A stretch of DNA of 64,000 bases from NCBI GenBank assembly GCA_003999685.1, contig CP021229.1, positions 992,001-1,056,000 on the forward strand, given 5' to 3'. Positions 24,410 to 39,575 of this stretch are shown here, piece after piece. The stretch's first letter is position 1; every line of letters starts with the position of its first letter. Origin of the DNA: Taiwanofungus camphoratus (taxonomy: Eukaryota; Basidiomycota; Agaricomycetes; Polyporales; Taiwanofungaceae). The notes beneath the pieces are model-generated. The model did no database searches and had not been told where the DNA came from. It was given only the letters and a program-made list of their open reading frames with translations. Both the position numbers and the translations under genes were made by a program.

Positions 24410-24740
24410 CCCCGCTTACACATTCCACTTACTGATTGCTAATACGGCCCGATGACTCATATTATCTTTGTACCATTAGTTTTACCACTTGATGGACCGC
24501 CTGCCCTAGTGTAGTACTTGGTCCGTGCTCGTTGTCTGTATCAGTATATATAGGCATGTATTAGTTAGGTCGGACCTAAAGTTTGATCTGGTTACCATAT
24601 CATATTCGTGTCTTGCTACCGCTCTGCTCGACACTTCCGGAACTTCACACTACTTGAACTATATTGTTCATAAGTCCTCGCCACCCTCTGTCGTGGTCAG
24701 GCCTCGAATCGGGTAGTGGTCCAAGATATCAATTTGTATC
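24410..24740 (+). other. Ordinary-CpG island inside decayed DNA, possible old LTR or promoter
   Basis: About 330 bp with many CpG sites sits in otherwise CpG-poor DNA. It has a TATATATA-like box near 24545, and directly after it the sequence TTGTATCAGG resembles the TTGGTATCAGA primer-binding site that follows many fungal Copia LTRs. No clear ends or target duplication were found, so this is tentative. Confidence 0.3.
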
Positions 24741-27307
24741 AGGTCTTTGTGGGGCCTGAGCAACAATTCAAAGGTAAAGTTATGAAGGGATCAAAGCACC
24801 ATGCACATCATACTTGACATCAGAACACACACTGTAGAACAACTTGTGCAGATAGCTGATGGCAAGTCAACATCACAACAGTGCTCCCACACTGGTTTGA
24901 TTCAATCAGTAATGGCTAGTCAAGGAATCCTGGCTGTGCCACATCTGAGAGAAGCTCCTGTAAATGCAAAAATTCTCAGTGGGCCAGTAATTGCTGGACA
25001 TCTGTGGACACTGACCATATCAAAATGAGGTATATGGAGAAGGCTGGGCAAGGGCATTAAAAGGGCAGGTGCATGGGCTCCCAAAGCAGAGCTCCAGAGC
25101 TTTCACAAAACACTCAAACATCACCTGATGCATGCAAAGACCTTATTCCAGTAGCCCCTAGAAGCTTGGACTGAACACTGAATGCACTGAGGCCAGACCA
25201 CATGAATCCTATTGGTTTGTAAAACAAGGAAGACATCAGTTTTCCAGCCTCTTCTGAACCCTTGTATACATCACATCACATGCACATGCTGTTACATGGC
25301 TCTATGTGAAAAAGATGATTGTGACATGTGGGGGACATGGTGCACAGGGCAAGAAGATCAAGATATGGAGAACATACCAGAGAGGTATGTGTTGATTTTG
25401 ACTTCAGGCCACACCAAGTGCATGAGATAGGATTGAGCATATTAAGAGTCTATTTGTGTGCCTGCTGCACATCCATGAGTCATCCACTGTTTTTCTTAAA
25501 AGACATGTGATGCAGACACAAAATGCTCAGGTGATTACAAAACCTCACATAGGCAGTACACTATGTCAGGTCAACAAAACATGTTGAGTGGATGCCTGAT
25601 CAACATCTGTCGCTCCCATAATTTATATTCAAGAAAAATGAAGAGTGTTCTAAGCAGATGTGAGGGGCCCAACAATTCTTTAATGAGAGATTGAGGTCAT
25701 AATGAACCAACTGAGTGCAGGAAATGCACTTCTGTGTTATGCTGTCAATGAAGCCAAGACCTCTCAAAACAAACTGGAGAAGGGAGTTCTCAGAGTTCAT
25801 TTCAGGTTCAGAAGATATTCAAAAGGCATTACCTGCCATTGTGATCAATTAGCAAACAGAAATGACATTGAGACCCTCAACCTGTGTCTCCTTGATGGGC
25901 AGAGTATCATGATTCACTTGCAAGTGTAATAGAACAGAAGGCAACAGAAGAATTGTAGGCTCAGGTGGAGTTATCACCCAGTTGTGACTTGAGCCTCTTC
26001 TTCAAACAGTTGTGCTTTTTCATTTCCCAAAAGAGAGGGAAAAAGAGATGTTGAAAGTAGGCTAGGAGAACAGCAGAAGGATACTAGAGTGTGAGAGTGA
26101 CTTAAACATATTGAGCTCATGACAGATTCTTGTTTCTGTGAAGGGCCCCACCTTATGGACCACTCAGCTCTCAGATTGTGGTGCCATGACACAGCCTTGA
26201 TCATTCTGTATCCAAATCTGAGAGAAGCCTTCTCTCTCCACAACTGGCTTGCAATATTCTCCCTTGTTATTCTGGTACTCAGGCCTCAGGGACCACTATC
26301 ATTTCATCTGTCTGGTGCTCTAAGCAGCTGAAAGCTTACCAGACTTGGTAACTAACTCTGTCTCCAGTTGCTGTCTTTCCTGGTAGTTTGAGATGATAAT
26401 TGTAGCAATTGTATATTTTTGATCATGATTATATGCTAAGCAGTGTCCCAAAAGGTGTAATGTCTGATTAAGCCCTGTTGCCAGTGTCTCTGGTGTCTCA
26501 TCCTTACCAAGATAGTGGCTCTGCATATAAGTATAAGTAGTGCAGTGTGAACTGGCACTATAAGATTCACAAAGCTTGACACAAAAGATATATTCATTCC
26601 CAGCCTCATGCCTCATTCCTGCAGCTGCAGCCACACCCATGACCTTCAATCCCTGTCACTTTGAATTTTCCTCTTTTTCATCCTTAGACAAAGCATCCCT
26701 TGCTCTGGCTGCACAAATGGATGAGACATGCAATTTATGAGGCAGTTCAGCTCCTTGCTTAATTGAAGAAGAGGCTGCATTATTGTCACCATAGAGCAGG
26801 GTCGAAGGCACTGGCATGTTTGCTCACTGTAATGACCTCAGCAGTATTCCCTTCTTTTGATCTGATTTCAGCACCCAGCAGAAGAGATCCCCTGGGCTTG
26901 CCAATGCCAGTGATCCATTTGATACCATGTGAGTAAATCCTTGATAATGCTGTGGCTCTGTTAATCTGGCTATTGCTACTTATAGAGCAGACCTTGAACA
27001 CAATTTTGTCACCTTACACATTGTGAAGCAGGATGCATCCACATTGATGGGCCCAAACGAGGGCCATGATTTGAGCTTCTTTCTGAATCCCATGGTGTCT
27101 AGTGACATCTCTCAGATGCTAAAATATCTTGTGATGGCTGCACCCATACTCAGTGTACTTTCCGGTATCCAGCTGTGACTTCTGGCAGAGGCCATACTAT
27201 ATCTTCCAGATAGCAACACATATTCTCACCCTCAGAACCATGTTGACTATCTCCAGCTTTTCCAGCTTATCATCAATGACTTTCCTATTGGAGTTGCTTC
27301 TTCCAAA

Positions 27308-27712
27308 ATGTTATCTACACAGGCTCCAGAGGCAACTTCCAGCTCTAATGGTCCCAAAGTATGCTATTGGGGCACACTATGCACAGCCACCCTAGATGAT
27401 GTGTTCCCATCTGGTATCACATGGCACCTTAAAGAGTGCCACTTTCACACAGACAGTCCTTGGGAAGACAAAAATCAGGGAGTCTGTGAATGGCATAACA
27501 CCAGTGGCAAATGTGACAAAAGAATGAATTATGCCAATTATGGCAAGCACATTGCATCAGTGCACTTGAAAAGAACTACAGTAGAGTGTCATATCTGCCA
27601 GCATACATTTGTATGGCAGAATGCACTTCACCACCATGTCAGACAGCAGCATTGCATGGCCTCCATCAGCACAATGGTTGGGGGATGTTGTCATAATCCT
27701 GGTATACTGTAG
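27308..27712 (+). CDS. Small zinc-finger protein with tandem C-x-W fingers (copy 1)
   Basis: The 134-residue frame from ATG at 27308 carries three fingers. Finger 1 (about residues 19-45) starts C-x-W and closes H-x4-H; finger 2 (about 59-86) again starts C-x-W and closes H-x4-H, with the G-K-H-I-A-S-V-H motif; finger 3 (about 94-115) is a classical C-x2-C-x12-H-x4-H. Two related genes lie at 30705 and 34841. Two C-x-W fingers followed by a classical one is the PacC/Rim101 and Gli/Zic arrangement. It sits in CpG-poor decayed DNA yet stays open with all finger residues in place, so it may be recently lost, still used, or intact by chance. The upstream start and any first exon are not certain. 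Nuclear DNA binding is inferred. Confidence 0.55.
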   Translation: MLSTQAPEATSSSNGPKVCYWGTLCTATLDDVFPSGITWHLKECHFHTDSPWEDKNQGVCEWHNTSGKCDKRMNYANYGKHIASVHLKRTTVECHICQHTFVWQNALHHHVRQQHCMASISTMVGGCCHNPGIL

Positions 27713-30627
27713 GTTGATATACTGTGCATCACTTCCCAAGCTGTCACTGACCTAGCATTACACACTGGCAGCTATTGGTCTTGTTCTTTGCTAACAGGGA
27801 TACCATGGCTGGAAAACATCTTGAAAAGCCATTGTCATCTCTTCTCTTATGGCCACAGTTTGTGCACTTTGTCTCCCACGCAGTCATCAGGAAAACCACT
27901 GATGGGCTGATGTCAGTGATTTCAGAGGCCTCAGAAGCCTTCAGTAGCTGTCAGAAGCAATCAGTTGGTTAGCTGTTAGAACCTGAAAATTTCAGGGATT
28001 TCCAGTGCTCAGATTTCTCAGAGCCTGAACTTTCAATCTCACATTGCACAACTTCCTGGGCACATATCATAGTAGAACTGGTACCAAATGTTTCAATAGC
28101 ATATTAAATATATTTTTTCAGAAGCACTAAGAAAAATATTGAGATGTGCTCATGTCGGAGCCAAAAGAGTATATTTCGGTCAGAGGCTTCAGATGGTCAG
28201 GTGATCAGCACTTTTCCTGATGCAGCAGTTTGCCATCATATAGCTAATTTGCCAGCTGCCATACACTGACTCATGGACGTGCACTTGGCCTGGGAAGAGG
28301 CAAAGGCAGAATGATCTGTTTGGGTGTGTAGAGCACTTCCATTCAACATGATTGTGGACTGACATCTTCTCCCTTAATCCTAGGATACTCTATTTCTATA
28401 ATAATAACTTGATTGTTATGTATCTGGATACTCATTGTTGAACATTATCTGCCTTTAGTAGAGATATAACACGTTGGTAAAAGTAAAAAAAATGACGTAT
28501 CTATTTATTAAGTACATGGCCGGGACTTGTTTTCTTTAAATTGATAATTGTAGATGTATCCACACCATAAGAACATGAATGGGGTCGATGAACGGCTGAG
28601 CCTAAGAAGCATCTGATGATGAAGACCAAAAAAAGTATGTACCTTCTACTAGAGATATAGACACGACATTGGTCACAGTGGTAGTGACATTGGCATCGGG
28701 CGTAGGCACCAGGACAGGACAAAACTCAGCCTTCGCACATGATTCCTTGCCGACATGAATTGTTTCAATACATATTGTAATATCAAGTACAACAATACAC
28801 AGAGCTGCCTCTGTCCGTATGGAGGCTAAAAGACGGGACTCTCACGGCCAGATGAGCGTACAAAGTTAGTCAGGACTAGGCAAATCGCTTGTCATGGAGG
28901 TCGCAGGAGTGATCTGTGCACCGAACGATTTCAGTGTGCGACTTGGCTTAATGACGTTCACAAGCATCCCCTATGCTGGGTTTGATCCACGAAGTATCAA
29001 CAAAGCCACGGATGCCCTTGGGACGTATATTAGAAGAAGCGGCATTTTGGCATATCATGCAAAACCTGGTTAATGTTGAATGACGTAGCGAACGGAGGCA
29101 GAAGATATAATGATCAAAGAACGGGAAAAGCGCCCCCAAAAAAAGTAAGTAAGCCCTTCCCAACTATAGATCAAGGTACTCCCCGGAATGCAGCTAAAAC
29201 GCAGCTAGGATTCCACCTCATCGGAAACAGCACTTGACACTGGAAGTAATCCTTCTGTCGAGATAAACTAAGGTCCTGTGAGGCAATGTCTGATAAGCTC
29301 TTGAAGCAACGAACGACAGTGCCAACTGCTAAGTCCGACTCACAAATTTTCCATTGTGTCTTGCCCACTCGATGGGCTGCGATCGGGATGCAGGACTAAT
29401 AGTCTTATACGCATGTAAATCGAAGCCATACGGCGTAGCCAATTGGGCGCTCCGGGGCCCTAGCACTTGTCCTTTGACATGTGGAAGGGCACACCGACCC
29501 GGACGTATGGTGCCATAATCTAGTACACCAGCGTTCTCGGTTGGCACCAAAGACAAGCAAGATGTCTGAGCGACATTTATTCAGATATTTGGCCAATCAA
29601 TTTGAAAACGTTCCCGTAGACATATTTGACCACCACCGGACATGCGCGATGACGGCATCCTGCGTGCCGGTCGCTAACGGTCCACTGAAAGGGATATGGA
29701 TATCCTGAGGCGCGTTGAAGGAAATATCCAGTTCGTCTGAGGAAGACCCTAACTGGATTACATAAGCAATTCGACCGTTGTCCAGGAATCGGTGTAGAAC
29801 ACGAGGTTCTCTCGATATCCCTTGTCTCTTATTTCAATAGGGCCAAAAAACATGGGCGACTACGCCCAATACAAGCAAACCGAGAACAACGGAAACGAGC
29901 CTCCAGATATATATCTACTATATAATCCTACAACCGCACCCGTTTCCGCCCACTTACAATAGATTGTTCCCCAGGCATAGAATAGATTGTAGCGCATTTT
30001 AATGCCTACTATTTGTACTTACCGGGAAACACCGCGTCTTAGTACTAGCTTACTTGTTGCGGTATATAAATGCTGATTTCATCATCATCTTCAATAGGGC
30101 CTAGCTGGGGGATTGTCCATGCTCTTCCTATTTATATTGCGATGCCTACTCTATGGCGGGATATTCTTAGAATATCAGGAACACGTTTCATCAAACTATA
30201 TGTCTAGATATCGGCCCCATCGCGTTCAAACTTAAAGTTTTGCTATACTACACTCGTCCGAGGTGCTACTGCTATATTCTCGCTCTCATCAACACTGTCG
30301 CAGCTTTCTGTATCCTGCTGTATTTATCTCGCTGGTGGAAACGGCATGGATAGTGTTCCTCTGGCTAGCGCCTTTTTACCTTCATACCAGGCTGCAAATT
30401 GGTCGGCGTGCAACGATCACCTTCAAGTTCCTTCTACGGTGGAGAGAGGCGAGTCAGCGTATTTAGCCGCTTGTCCTTAGTAAGTATAGCAGCTATCGGG
30501 CTCGAGGTATTCACGCGTGAACCTTTGTGTCAGCGCTACGTTGTGCACCGATCAGCTTTACACTGCGCAACCTCACTGTGATCTCATCTCGAACGGAGAC
30601 TTTGCTACTACCAATCTGTATGTGAAC
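27713..30627. other. Intergenic DNA between zinc-finger copies 1 and 2
   Basis: No gene is recognised on either strand. CpG-poor sequence continues to about 28450 and gives way to ordinary composition after it. Short open frames here lack domains and biased composition. Confidence 0.6.
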
Positions 30628-30704
30628 ATGCCACAGCATCTCTATATCGTCTCGATCTCTCTCGATCTAACCATCCTTGCGCGCAAAGTACTTACAGTGA
30701 ACTC

Positions 30705-31199
30705 TTGCCTTATAACGACTACGACGCCATTATTCCTTCATTTCCCACCTCCGATTATATCTATTATTCCCAATCTGACGTTATTCCGAGACTCGTTGAG
30801 CACCCACCTTACAACCCGCGAAATCTCCCGCAGACTGCTGAACAGTCAATAAGGACACACGATTCCGGTCCTCGCGCGCAGTGTAAATGGGGTACCAGCT
30901 GTGCTATAGCACTAGACGATCTGTCTCCGTCGGGCATCAATCGGCATCTGAAGGAATACCACTTCCATGACGAGGCGGTCAGATGGCACGACAGGGACCG
31001 CGGCGCTTGCAATTGGTCGGATTGGGGCCTGCATTGCTGCGGGAGGATGATGAACTACGCCAGCTTTGGCAAGCATATCGCATCGGTTCATTTGCGCAGT
31101 ACTGCGAAGCAATGTCCATATTGCTTCCACGAGTTGGGACGCGCCGATTCGCTCGATCGGCATATCAAATTATATTGTCCACGCAATCGCCATGTTTGA
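30705..31199 (+). CDS. Small zinc-finger protein with tandem C-x-W fingers (copy 2)
   Basis: The frame ends at 31199. A Tyr/Pro/Ser-rich N-terminal part of about 60 residues precedes three fingers: C-x5-C-x14-H-x4-H starting C-K-W, a second C-x-W finger with G-K-H-I-A-S-V-H, and a third C-x2-C finger with a R-A-D-S-L-D-R-H helix that ends in Cys rather than a second His. The open frame reaches 30705 with no ATG there, so the true start lies in an upstream exon or beyond an acceptor near 30697; the start given is only the limit of the visible frame. Composition around it is normal, unlike copy 1. It is probably a nuclear DNA-binding protein of a fungal lineage-specific family; target unknown. 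Confidence 0.65.
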   Translation: MPYNDYDAIIPSFPTSDYIYYSQSDVIPRLVEHPPYNPRNLPQTAEQSIRTHDSGPRAQCKWGTSCAIALDDLSPSGINRHLKEYHFHDEAVRWHDRDRGACNWSDWGLHCCGRMMNYASFGKHIASVHLRSTAKQCPYCFHELGRADSLDRHIKLYCPRNRHV

Positions 31200-34100
31200 G
31201 ATACCGAGGATGCTGGAGGCATGCTTTCTCATGTCTCTTGTCGTTTTGGTACGTCGATTTCTAATAATCTGAGACTAGAATGAGGGAAGTGACATTTGCA
31301 GCTCTGACGCTAGGCCTACTACCTCTGTATTGACATTCACTTGTTTACTCACAAGTACCTTCTTAGAGCGTATGGTTATACAATGCGCATTTCTGCTGTG
31401 TCTCTTCTAGACCATTGTGATTATGACCCTCTACGTCCCGATCGTAGGCAATTGTACTTCTTATTCGGTTACACCATGTTTTCTCCACGCTCCTGTCAAT
31501 CAAGACTTGCTGATTTTAGCCTCAAGGTCTCGATCTATACTACATGCCGACTTACTGATAATAGAATGACGCCTACCTCAATCATTCCCTGATGGTCTCG
31601 GCCCCATGTTTGCTCTACAAAACGTGTCCGCGATATCGGGCCCGGGTTTAACCTTGTCGTGATCGCAATTCGTGTCTCTTGCCGTTGACCCGCAGATGAA
31701 TGATGACCGCGCGGGCGGCTCACTCGCTTGGACGCTTGAATGATGTATATAGGTGAGTGGCGATCGTACTCCATTGCAAATGGTGCCATGCAGATCCATC
31801 GCGCGTTGAGCAACATCAAAACCGAGACGTCATCAGCGCTGGGTTAAAATTTGGGCGAGCGGATCTCATTGCTACGGTGAGTTGGTGCGTTTCTGTTTAT
31901 CAGCTTAGAAATTGGAATTAAGCAGTCATCTGGCTGCTCCACAGCGGCCAGGCGCGGCTCAAGGGGTTGATCACCATGGGGCCTAGATTGCCGCGCAATT
32001 GAGCGTATCGCTGTTGACTACACTAATTTTGCAGCTTGTACCGTTGGCAGAGGGAGACGCCGGATACCTGAATCCTTGATGCGCTACGAGCTTTGGACCC
32101 CGAGAATATGAGTGAAAATATCAATACTCACTGTCTGAGCGAAAGGATTTCTCAGGTGTTGGATCTACAACTCACGAGATGTACGCCATTCCATTCTTCG
32201 GGGCCGGCTTTTTTTTGGCCCGGTTACTCTGCCCAGACCTTGTCGAAGCCAGATTGCGGGCAATTGCTGACCATGGAGATCGATCTAACCGATCGCCGTA
32301 TCGACGATTTGCGTTGCAAAGAATGGTGCAAAGCGGTAACTCCTAAGGCAACGGTAGCCTGCCGCTATAAGAACACTTTTCTCTCATGATGCTTGACACT
32401 CCCTAGAAAAGTGGAAGTAGTTCAGGAGTCGTGAAGACTAATTTCGTCTGGTTGCTAGGATGCCTATTGCAGCATGGCCCATCCAAGCTAATTAGTTACA
32501 TCGGGTGAGAAGATCACAAATCCGTATAGCAAACCCTTAACGGGGTGGCTGGACGAGATTGTGTGAGTTCAATCACTGACTGTAGAATCTGCACACAAGT
32601 CACCATGTAAGCAAACACGTGACGTTTTCGCTGATCTACAGGAAATAACAGGATAGGTGAAGTGAACATTTTTGCAGAAAAGAAGTTGACACGCCCACGA
32701 ATACGGGCTTTCTTAAGGTGAACGCAAGGAGATATCGACTTCACCAGCTCCCAGGTTTACTCTTCTCATTCGGTGATAGCCAGAGAAAGGCACACTTGCG
32801 TGTCAGCTTGGCCCTTAACGCGGGCAAGTTGATCCGATTTGTCGTCGCCCATGAGTCGAATACCATATTGTATCTCAGTTTAAACCTGAAGCACATCGAC
32901 AAGAAACCGTATCCAAACGCTCAAGGATGCTGTAACTGAAAATTTCTTGTGGCTGTGTACCGACGCTAATACGAACCGGCCGCAGGTCTGTGCCTAGGTC
33001 AACTTTTGTAATGGCTCTAACGTCCTCTGTTCGGTATCAATCCTCAGATCACCTTCGGACTTAGAAACAGGTCTACGTTGGAACGACTCAAGCCAAGCGA
33101 AAATTTCTTTCGCGTGAGCTCTACCTTCGCACCCAACGCTCATTGCTAAAGACTGAGGATCCGGGGCGATCTCACTCGTTGCATGAACATAATCGCTGGA
33201 TGGTGATGCCGATCACTAGCATACGGCCCCGAGCAGGCGCTGCTCGGTACCACTCCTTCTGTTATTCAGCATCTTTTCGGCATTCCGCGAGGCTTGTGAT
33301 CAATCCGTACAGCCTACTATGTTGGCCATTATCTTTAACGTAAGAGGTGATTCACTAAGCTGTTCATCGGTCTTGAACTGAAGCCGTGCCTGGCCTTACT
33401 CAATGTAGGCGTATCTTCGGATTATACTATCACACAGTATTGGGGTTTCAAGATATCTCGTGACCATATAATTCGTCAGTTCGTATTACACTTATCGCGC
33501 TCCAATGCGGCGGCAACGATTGTCATTGTGTTTGTGCCGAAACATGTCAGATTTAATGGACAGGGGTAATGTGCCGCCTTTAATTGTTGCAATGGGTATT
33601 CCAAAGGTGAACGTACTCAGTTCTTCGATAGATCGCTCGACGAAAACCCTGTACACTCCTATTATCGTTCAAGTAAGTGGCTATTTATTCCGTCCTCAAG
33701 ATCTTCAGCTTACTTTGTGATCATGATTTTCAAGGGATTTTGTGGCTCATCGTAGATGGTGTACTTTCCCCTTCTAGTATTTCTGCATTTCCTTGATGAT
33801 AGCCCGGGTTTTTCGAGGTCGCTCCGCACAGTTCGGACTATCGGCATAGCTAGCGGCCAAAAGATGGCCCGAAGCGGTCGTCAATTGTACGAGACTTCGC
33901 GGATCCAACGGCGAAGGCCGAGAGGCCATTCGAATTTAATTGAGGTCCTGTTCCGAGGATATCTAGAAACTCTCCCAGTTCAGCGCCTTTTACAGCGTTA
34001 GATGTTGCTGTGCCATTCGCAACATTGCATCTTGTTGTCAATGATGGATGATTGAAACCATGCTCCTGCGTTCATTTCTGATATTGCCATGCGGACCATG

Positions 34101-34840
34101 GATCACTGCATGACTGAGTTTGCCTGATAATTCGTAAATTTTACAGACAGCTAGACTTGAAGCTGAGGTCGCACTGAGTCTACGCACGCGCCCATTGAGT
34201 CTTGTTGCGCATCGATATCTGAACTTTACAGGGCGACTGCTCGTATCTAGACTCAATTGGACCAAGAACCACCGTGTAAATGAGACAGTATATATCGAAG
34301 TCGTCTAGCGTCACTTGCAGCCTGCCCGCGCCAACACAGCTTTGGACCTTATGCCCGAGGCAGAGCATGATCTCATCACGAGCGTCTCTCGAACCTTAGC
34401 CGTTGCGCTAGCTCCGCAGCGGGCCCGCAAACTCGAAGCACCGAGTAGGACCAGTGCAAATACCTGACGGCGCGTACGGCCATGACTTTCAAAAGCGCCA
34501 AAGACTTTACGACGTGCTTCCCAACTTGGTGGTGCAGGGTCTTTCTGATGATGGTCGTGCATATGCGGTGCTACCCATTCGTATGTATATCAAGTAGATG
34601 GAAACTCTGCGTCTGCCATCCAATCTTCGGAGACGAGAATGTCTTACAATTACCGGTCGTCCACGACTCACCCTGCCTATTCCGATTCAACGGGCAACGA
34701 TCAGGCATACACATACGGCTTTGACATGAATCATTTGCCTGGAAACCGCCCGTGAGGATTGCCTTTCCTAACCCGTTCAATGACCGTATGCTGAGACCAT
34801 CATAAGACACCTTGCTCCTTCCGTGCACTCCCAGAGTAGT
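31200..34840. other. 3.6-kb stretch without a recognised gene
   Basis: Both strands were read. Open frames are short, overlap on both strands and show no domain, low-complexity tract or consistent intron pattern. CpG content is ordinary. No tandem repeats or inverted ends were noticed. Confidence 0.55.
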
Positions 34841-35512
34841 ATGCTTTATCAACCTCAAGGCTATGCCACCTCCGGTCTTCAACCTGTGCAGTAAGATTAA
34901 TGCTCGTATATGCACCACGACAGTCTGGACTTACTACGTTCATGCACTCAGGCAGCAGTCCGTGCCCCAATATTACCAGAGCACGGCTGGAGGTTATGTC
35001 GCAGGTTTCAACACGGCACCGGCTGCTTCGTGAGTGAACCTCGTGCACCTTTCACACAGACCTAATCCGTTACTAGATCCACCCCTTCCGCCTTCTATCC
35101 ATCTAGTCCTGTTCATCATTCCTCCATCGGCTACTCACATCCCGCTCCGTCATACTCGCAACCCCCTCCAAGGACGTCGACTCTTGCATATCCACCTCAA
35201 CGTACTCCATGTCTATGGGATGGTGGTTCATGCGGAGTGACCTTGGACGACGTGTCTGCAGCAGGCATCATACGCCATCTAAAAGCCTACCACTTCGACC
35301 ATGTTACCAACCCTTGGGGTAACAGGAAACGAGGCAGATGTCGCTGGGATACTTACTGCCGGAGCGAGGAAATGAATTATGAAAGTCTGGGAAAACATAT
35401 TGCGGAAGTTCACCTGGGCAGCACAGCTCAGATTTGCCCTTACTGCCGCGGAAGATTTGCTAGGGCCGATACGCTTGCTCGTCACTTGAGAGAAAATTGT
35501 GATGGTTACTGA
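34841..35512 (+). CDS. Small zinc-finger protein with tandem C-x-W fingers (copy 3)
   Basis: The well-supported part is the last exon, 35077-35512. It follows a 47-bp intron with GTGAGT donor at 35030 and a CTAAT branch motif before the TAG acceptor at 35076. The exon encodes a Ser/Pro/Tyr-rich linker, then finger 1 (C-L-W, closing H-x4-H), finger 2 (C-R-W-x3-C, with G-K-H-I-A-E-V-H) and finger 3 (C-P-Y-C with R-A-D-T-L-A-R-H). The upstream exon (at least about 34930-35029) is Gln/Tyr/Ala-rich. Its 5' boundary is uncertain; an ATG at 34841 opens a Gln/Tyr-rich reading but the join is not resolved. Third member of the local family; DNA binding inferred. Confidence 0.62.
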
Positions 35513-35910
35513 TCCTGCGACAGTGATGCACCTATCCTGGTCAGAGAATCATATGGGGTACAACATGTTGCTATTGCTCGGTCAGGCTCTCAATTCATCT
35601 TCTGTAGTAGTTGCATATACCTTGTACCATGAATCATTTCTGACTGTTCTCTCCCGCCAGTGTTTCCATTATTTGCTATAAATGCATCCATTATTTCGTA
35701 CACATGATCGACAAATACCCTAAGCTATGCTTCCGGCGTCGAGCACTTTAGTTTATGGCCGACTTATTTGTGCGTATGTGGCAACAAGACATCAGATAAT
35801 CATCAAATTGATCCTTTTTGTTACTGGGCAGTCTTGACTTCCATAGTTTCATTACAATTGGGTCTAGTGCTGAGTACCACAACATTGTTATCTTGCACAG
35901 CGATAACAAC

Positions 35911-38461
<2,551 letters not shown>

Positions 38462-39575
38462 ATTCGATGTTCCTGTCAACCGTGGGTATGGGTGCACATG
38501 AGACGGAGGGACTAGAGGCAATATATGTCTGAGTCAACCCATTTCTTGAACTCAAGGTGCTTCCGCCTCACGTCAGCGCACAGAAAGCACATGAAGCTCT
38601 AGGCCAAGCGGGAAAACGTCGGCCGAAGTTTTCCCGCAACTGCTACTGGCAGCGTTCGCCCGTAGAATAAGTACACTTGGAGAAGGAGCCGACCGGATTG
38701 ACATAGAATTTGTCCTCGGCATGTCATGAGGATGTAAGTCGCTCATCGCCAACGGCAGCTGACAAGGCTCGTGGACTTCCATCAAGCACGACAAGGACAC
38801 TGTCAACAGTGACTGGAATTTGATGCATTAAGCAGTCGACTGGTTTAGCTTACAACGTGGTTATGATAGTGAGAGTGAATGAGTATGGTATTTATGGCAC
38901 AAATCTAGAGACAACGAATTGAGGAACTCAGCCTTAGATGATACTAGCATTGAAATCATGATAACTGGACTCACTATTGTATATACTTGAAATGGCCCGA
39001 AAAAGCATGTATGAGAAGGTTCATGACTGACTGACTTGTACGTCAGGGAGACGCAGTCGATATATTTATCGACAGTGACTGCCCATGTCCGAGTCGACTC
39101 GGAGTTCAAGTGAAATAAGTTGAAATGACTTGCCCAGAGAAATAGTCTCCAGTCACGGTGCAAAGACAACTTCTGTTGTCAAATTCCGAAGATTGCATTC
39201 GTGAATCGCGATACTGTACTGGACTGCAATAGCATGGTTACCAATAGTGGTCATGATTGTGACGCCCTGAAGCTGGTGACAATCGCCAGGTCCTTCGTTG
39301 CATCTGCTGGAATACTTACCCAGTCGAATTTAGAATGCATGAGGAAAAGGAGAGGTGGAACTCGAGCGAATTGAGGTTAAGGAAATGGCACAGACAAGCA
39401 TGAGTTATTATTTAATACAGTTTCTAACAAGCTTGACCGAGATTTCAACCACGCGGCTGAAGGGTCATCTGGCTGGGCGAATAAATTCCTTGACCTGTCT
39501 GATAGGTCTGATCTATGCAAGCGTAGAATTGGAACAATCATTTAAAATTCCTTCTTCATCCTATCAATGACTGCG
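38462..39575. other. Shared upstream region of the GH1 gene and CIA1
   Basis: This 1.1-kb spacer lies between two divergently read genes and holds their promoters. No coding frame, repeat or clear regulatory motif was recognised. Confidence 0.6.

Larger units (their letters stand above)
23582..27307. other. CpG-poor decayed DNA without a recognisable gene
   Basis: After the LTR the sequence turns TG/CA-rich with very few CpG dinucleotides, apart from 24410-24740, which has ordinary CpG. No open frame shows a known domain. It looks like old methylated repeat DNA. It contains the MITE at 23924-24101. Confidence 0.6.

Noticed and set aside
24801-26649. Open frames of 60-110 codons in the CpG-poor block
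   Set aside because: TG/CA-rich decayed DNA has few stops in some frames; no domain, intron pattern or paired exon supports coding.
32093-32389. A 98-codon plus-strand frame in the gene-poor stretch
   Set aside because: No recognisable motif and no neighbouring exons; length is within chance for this composition.
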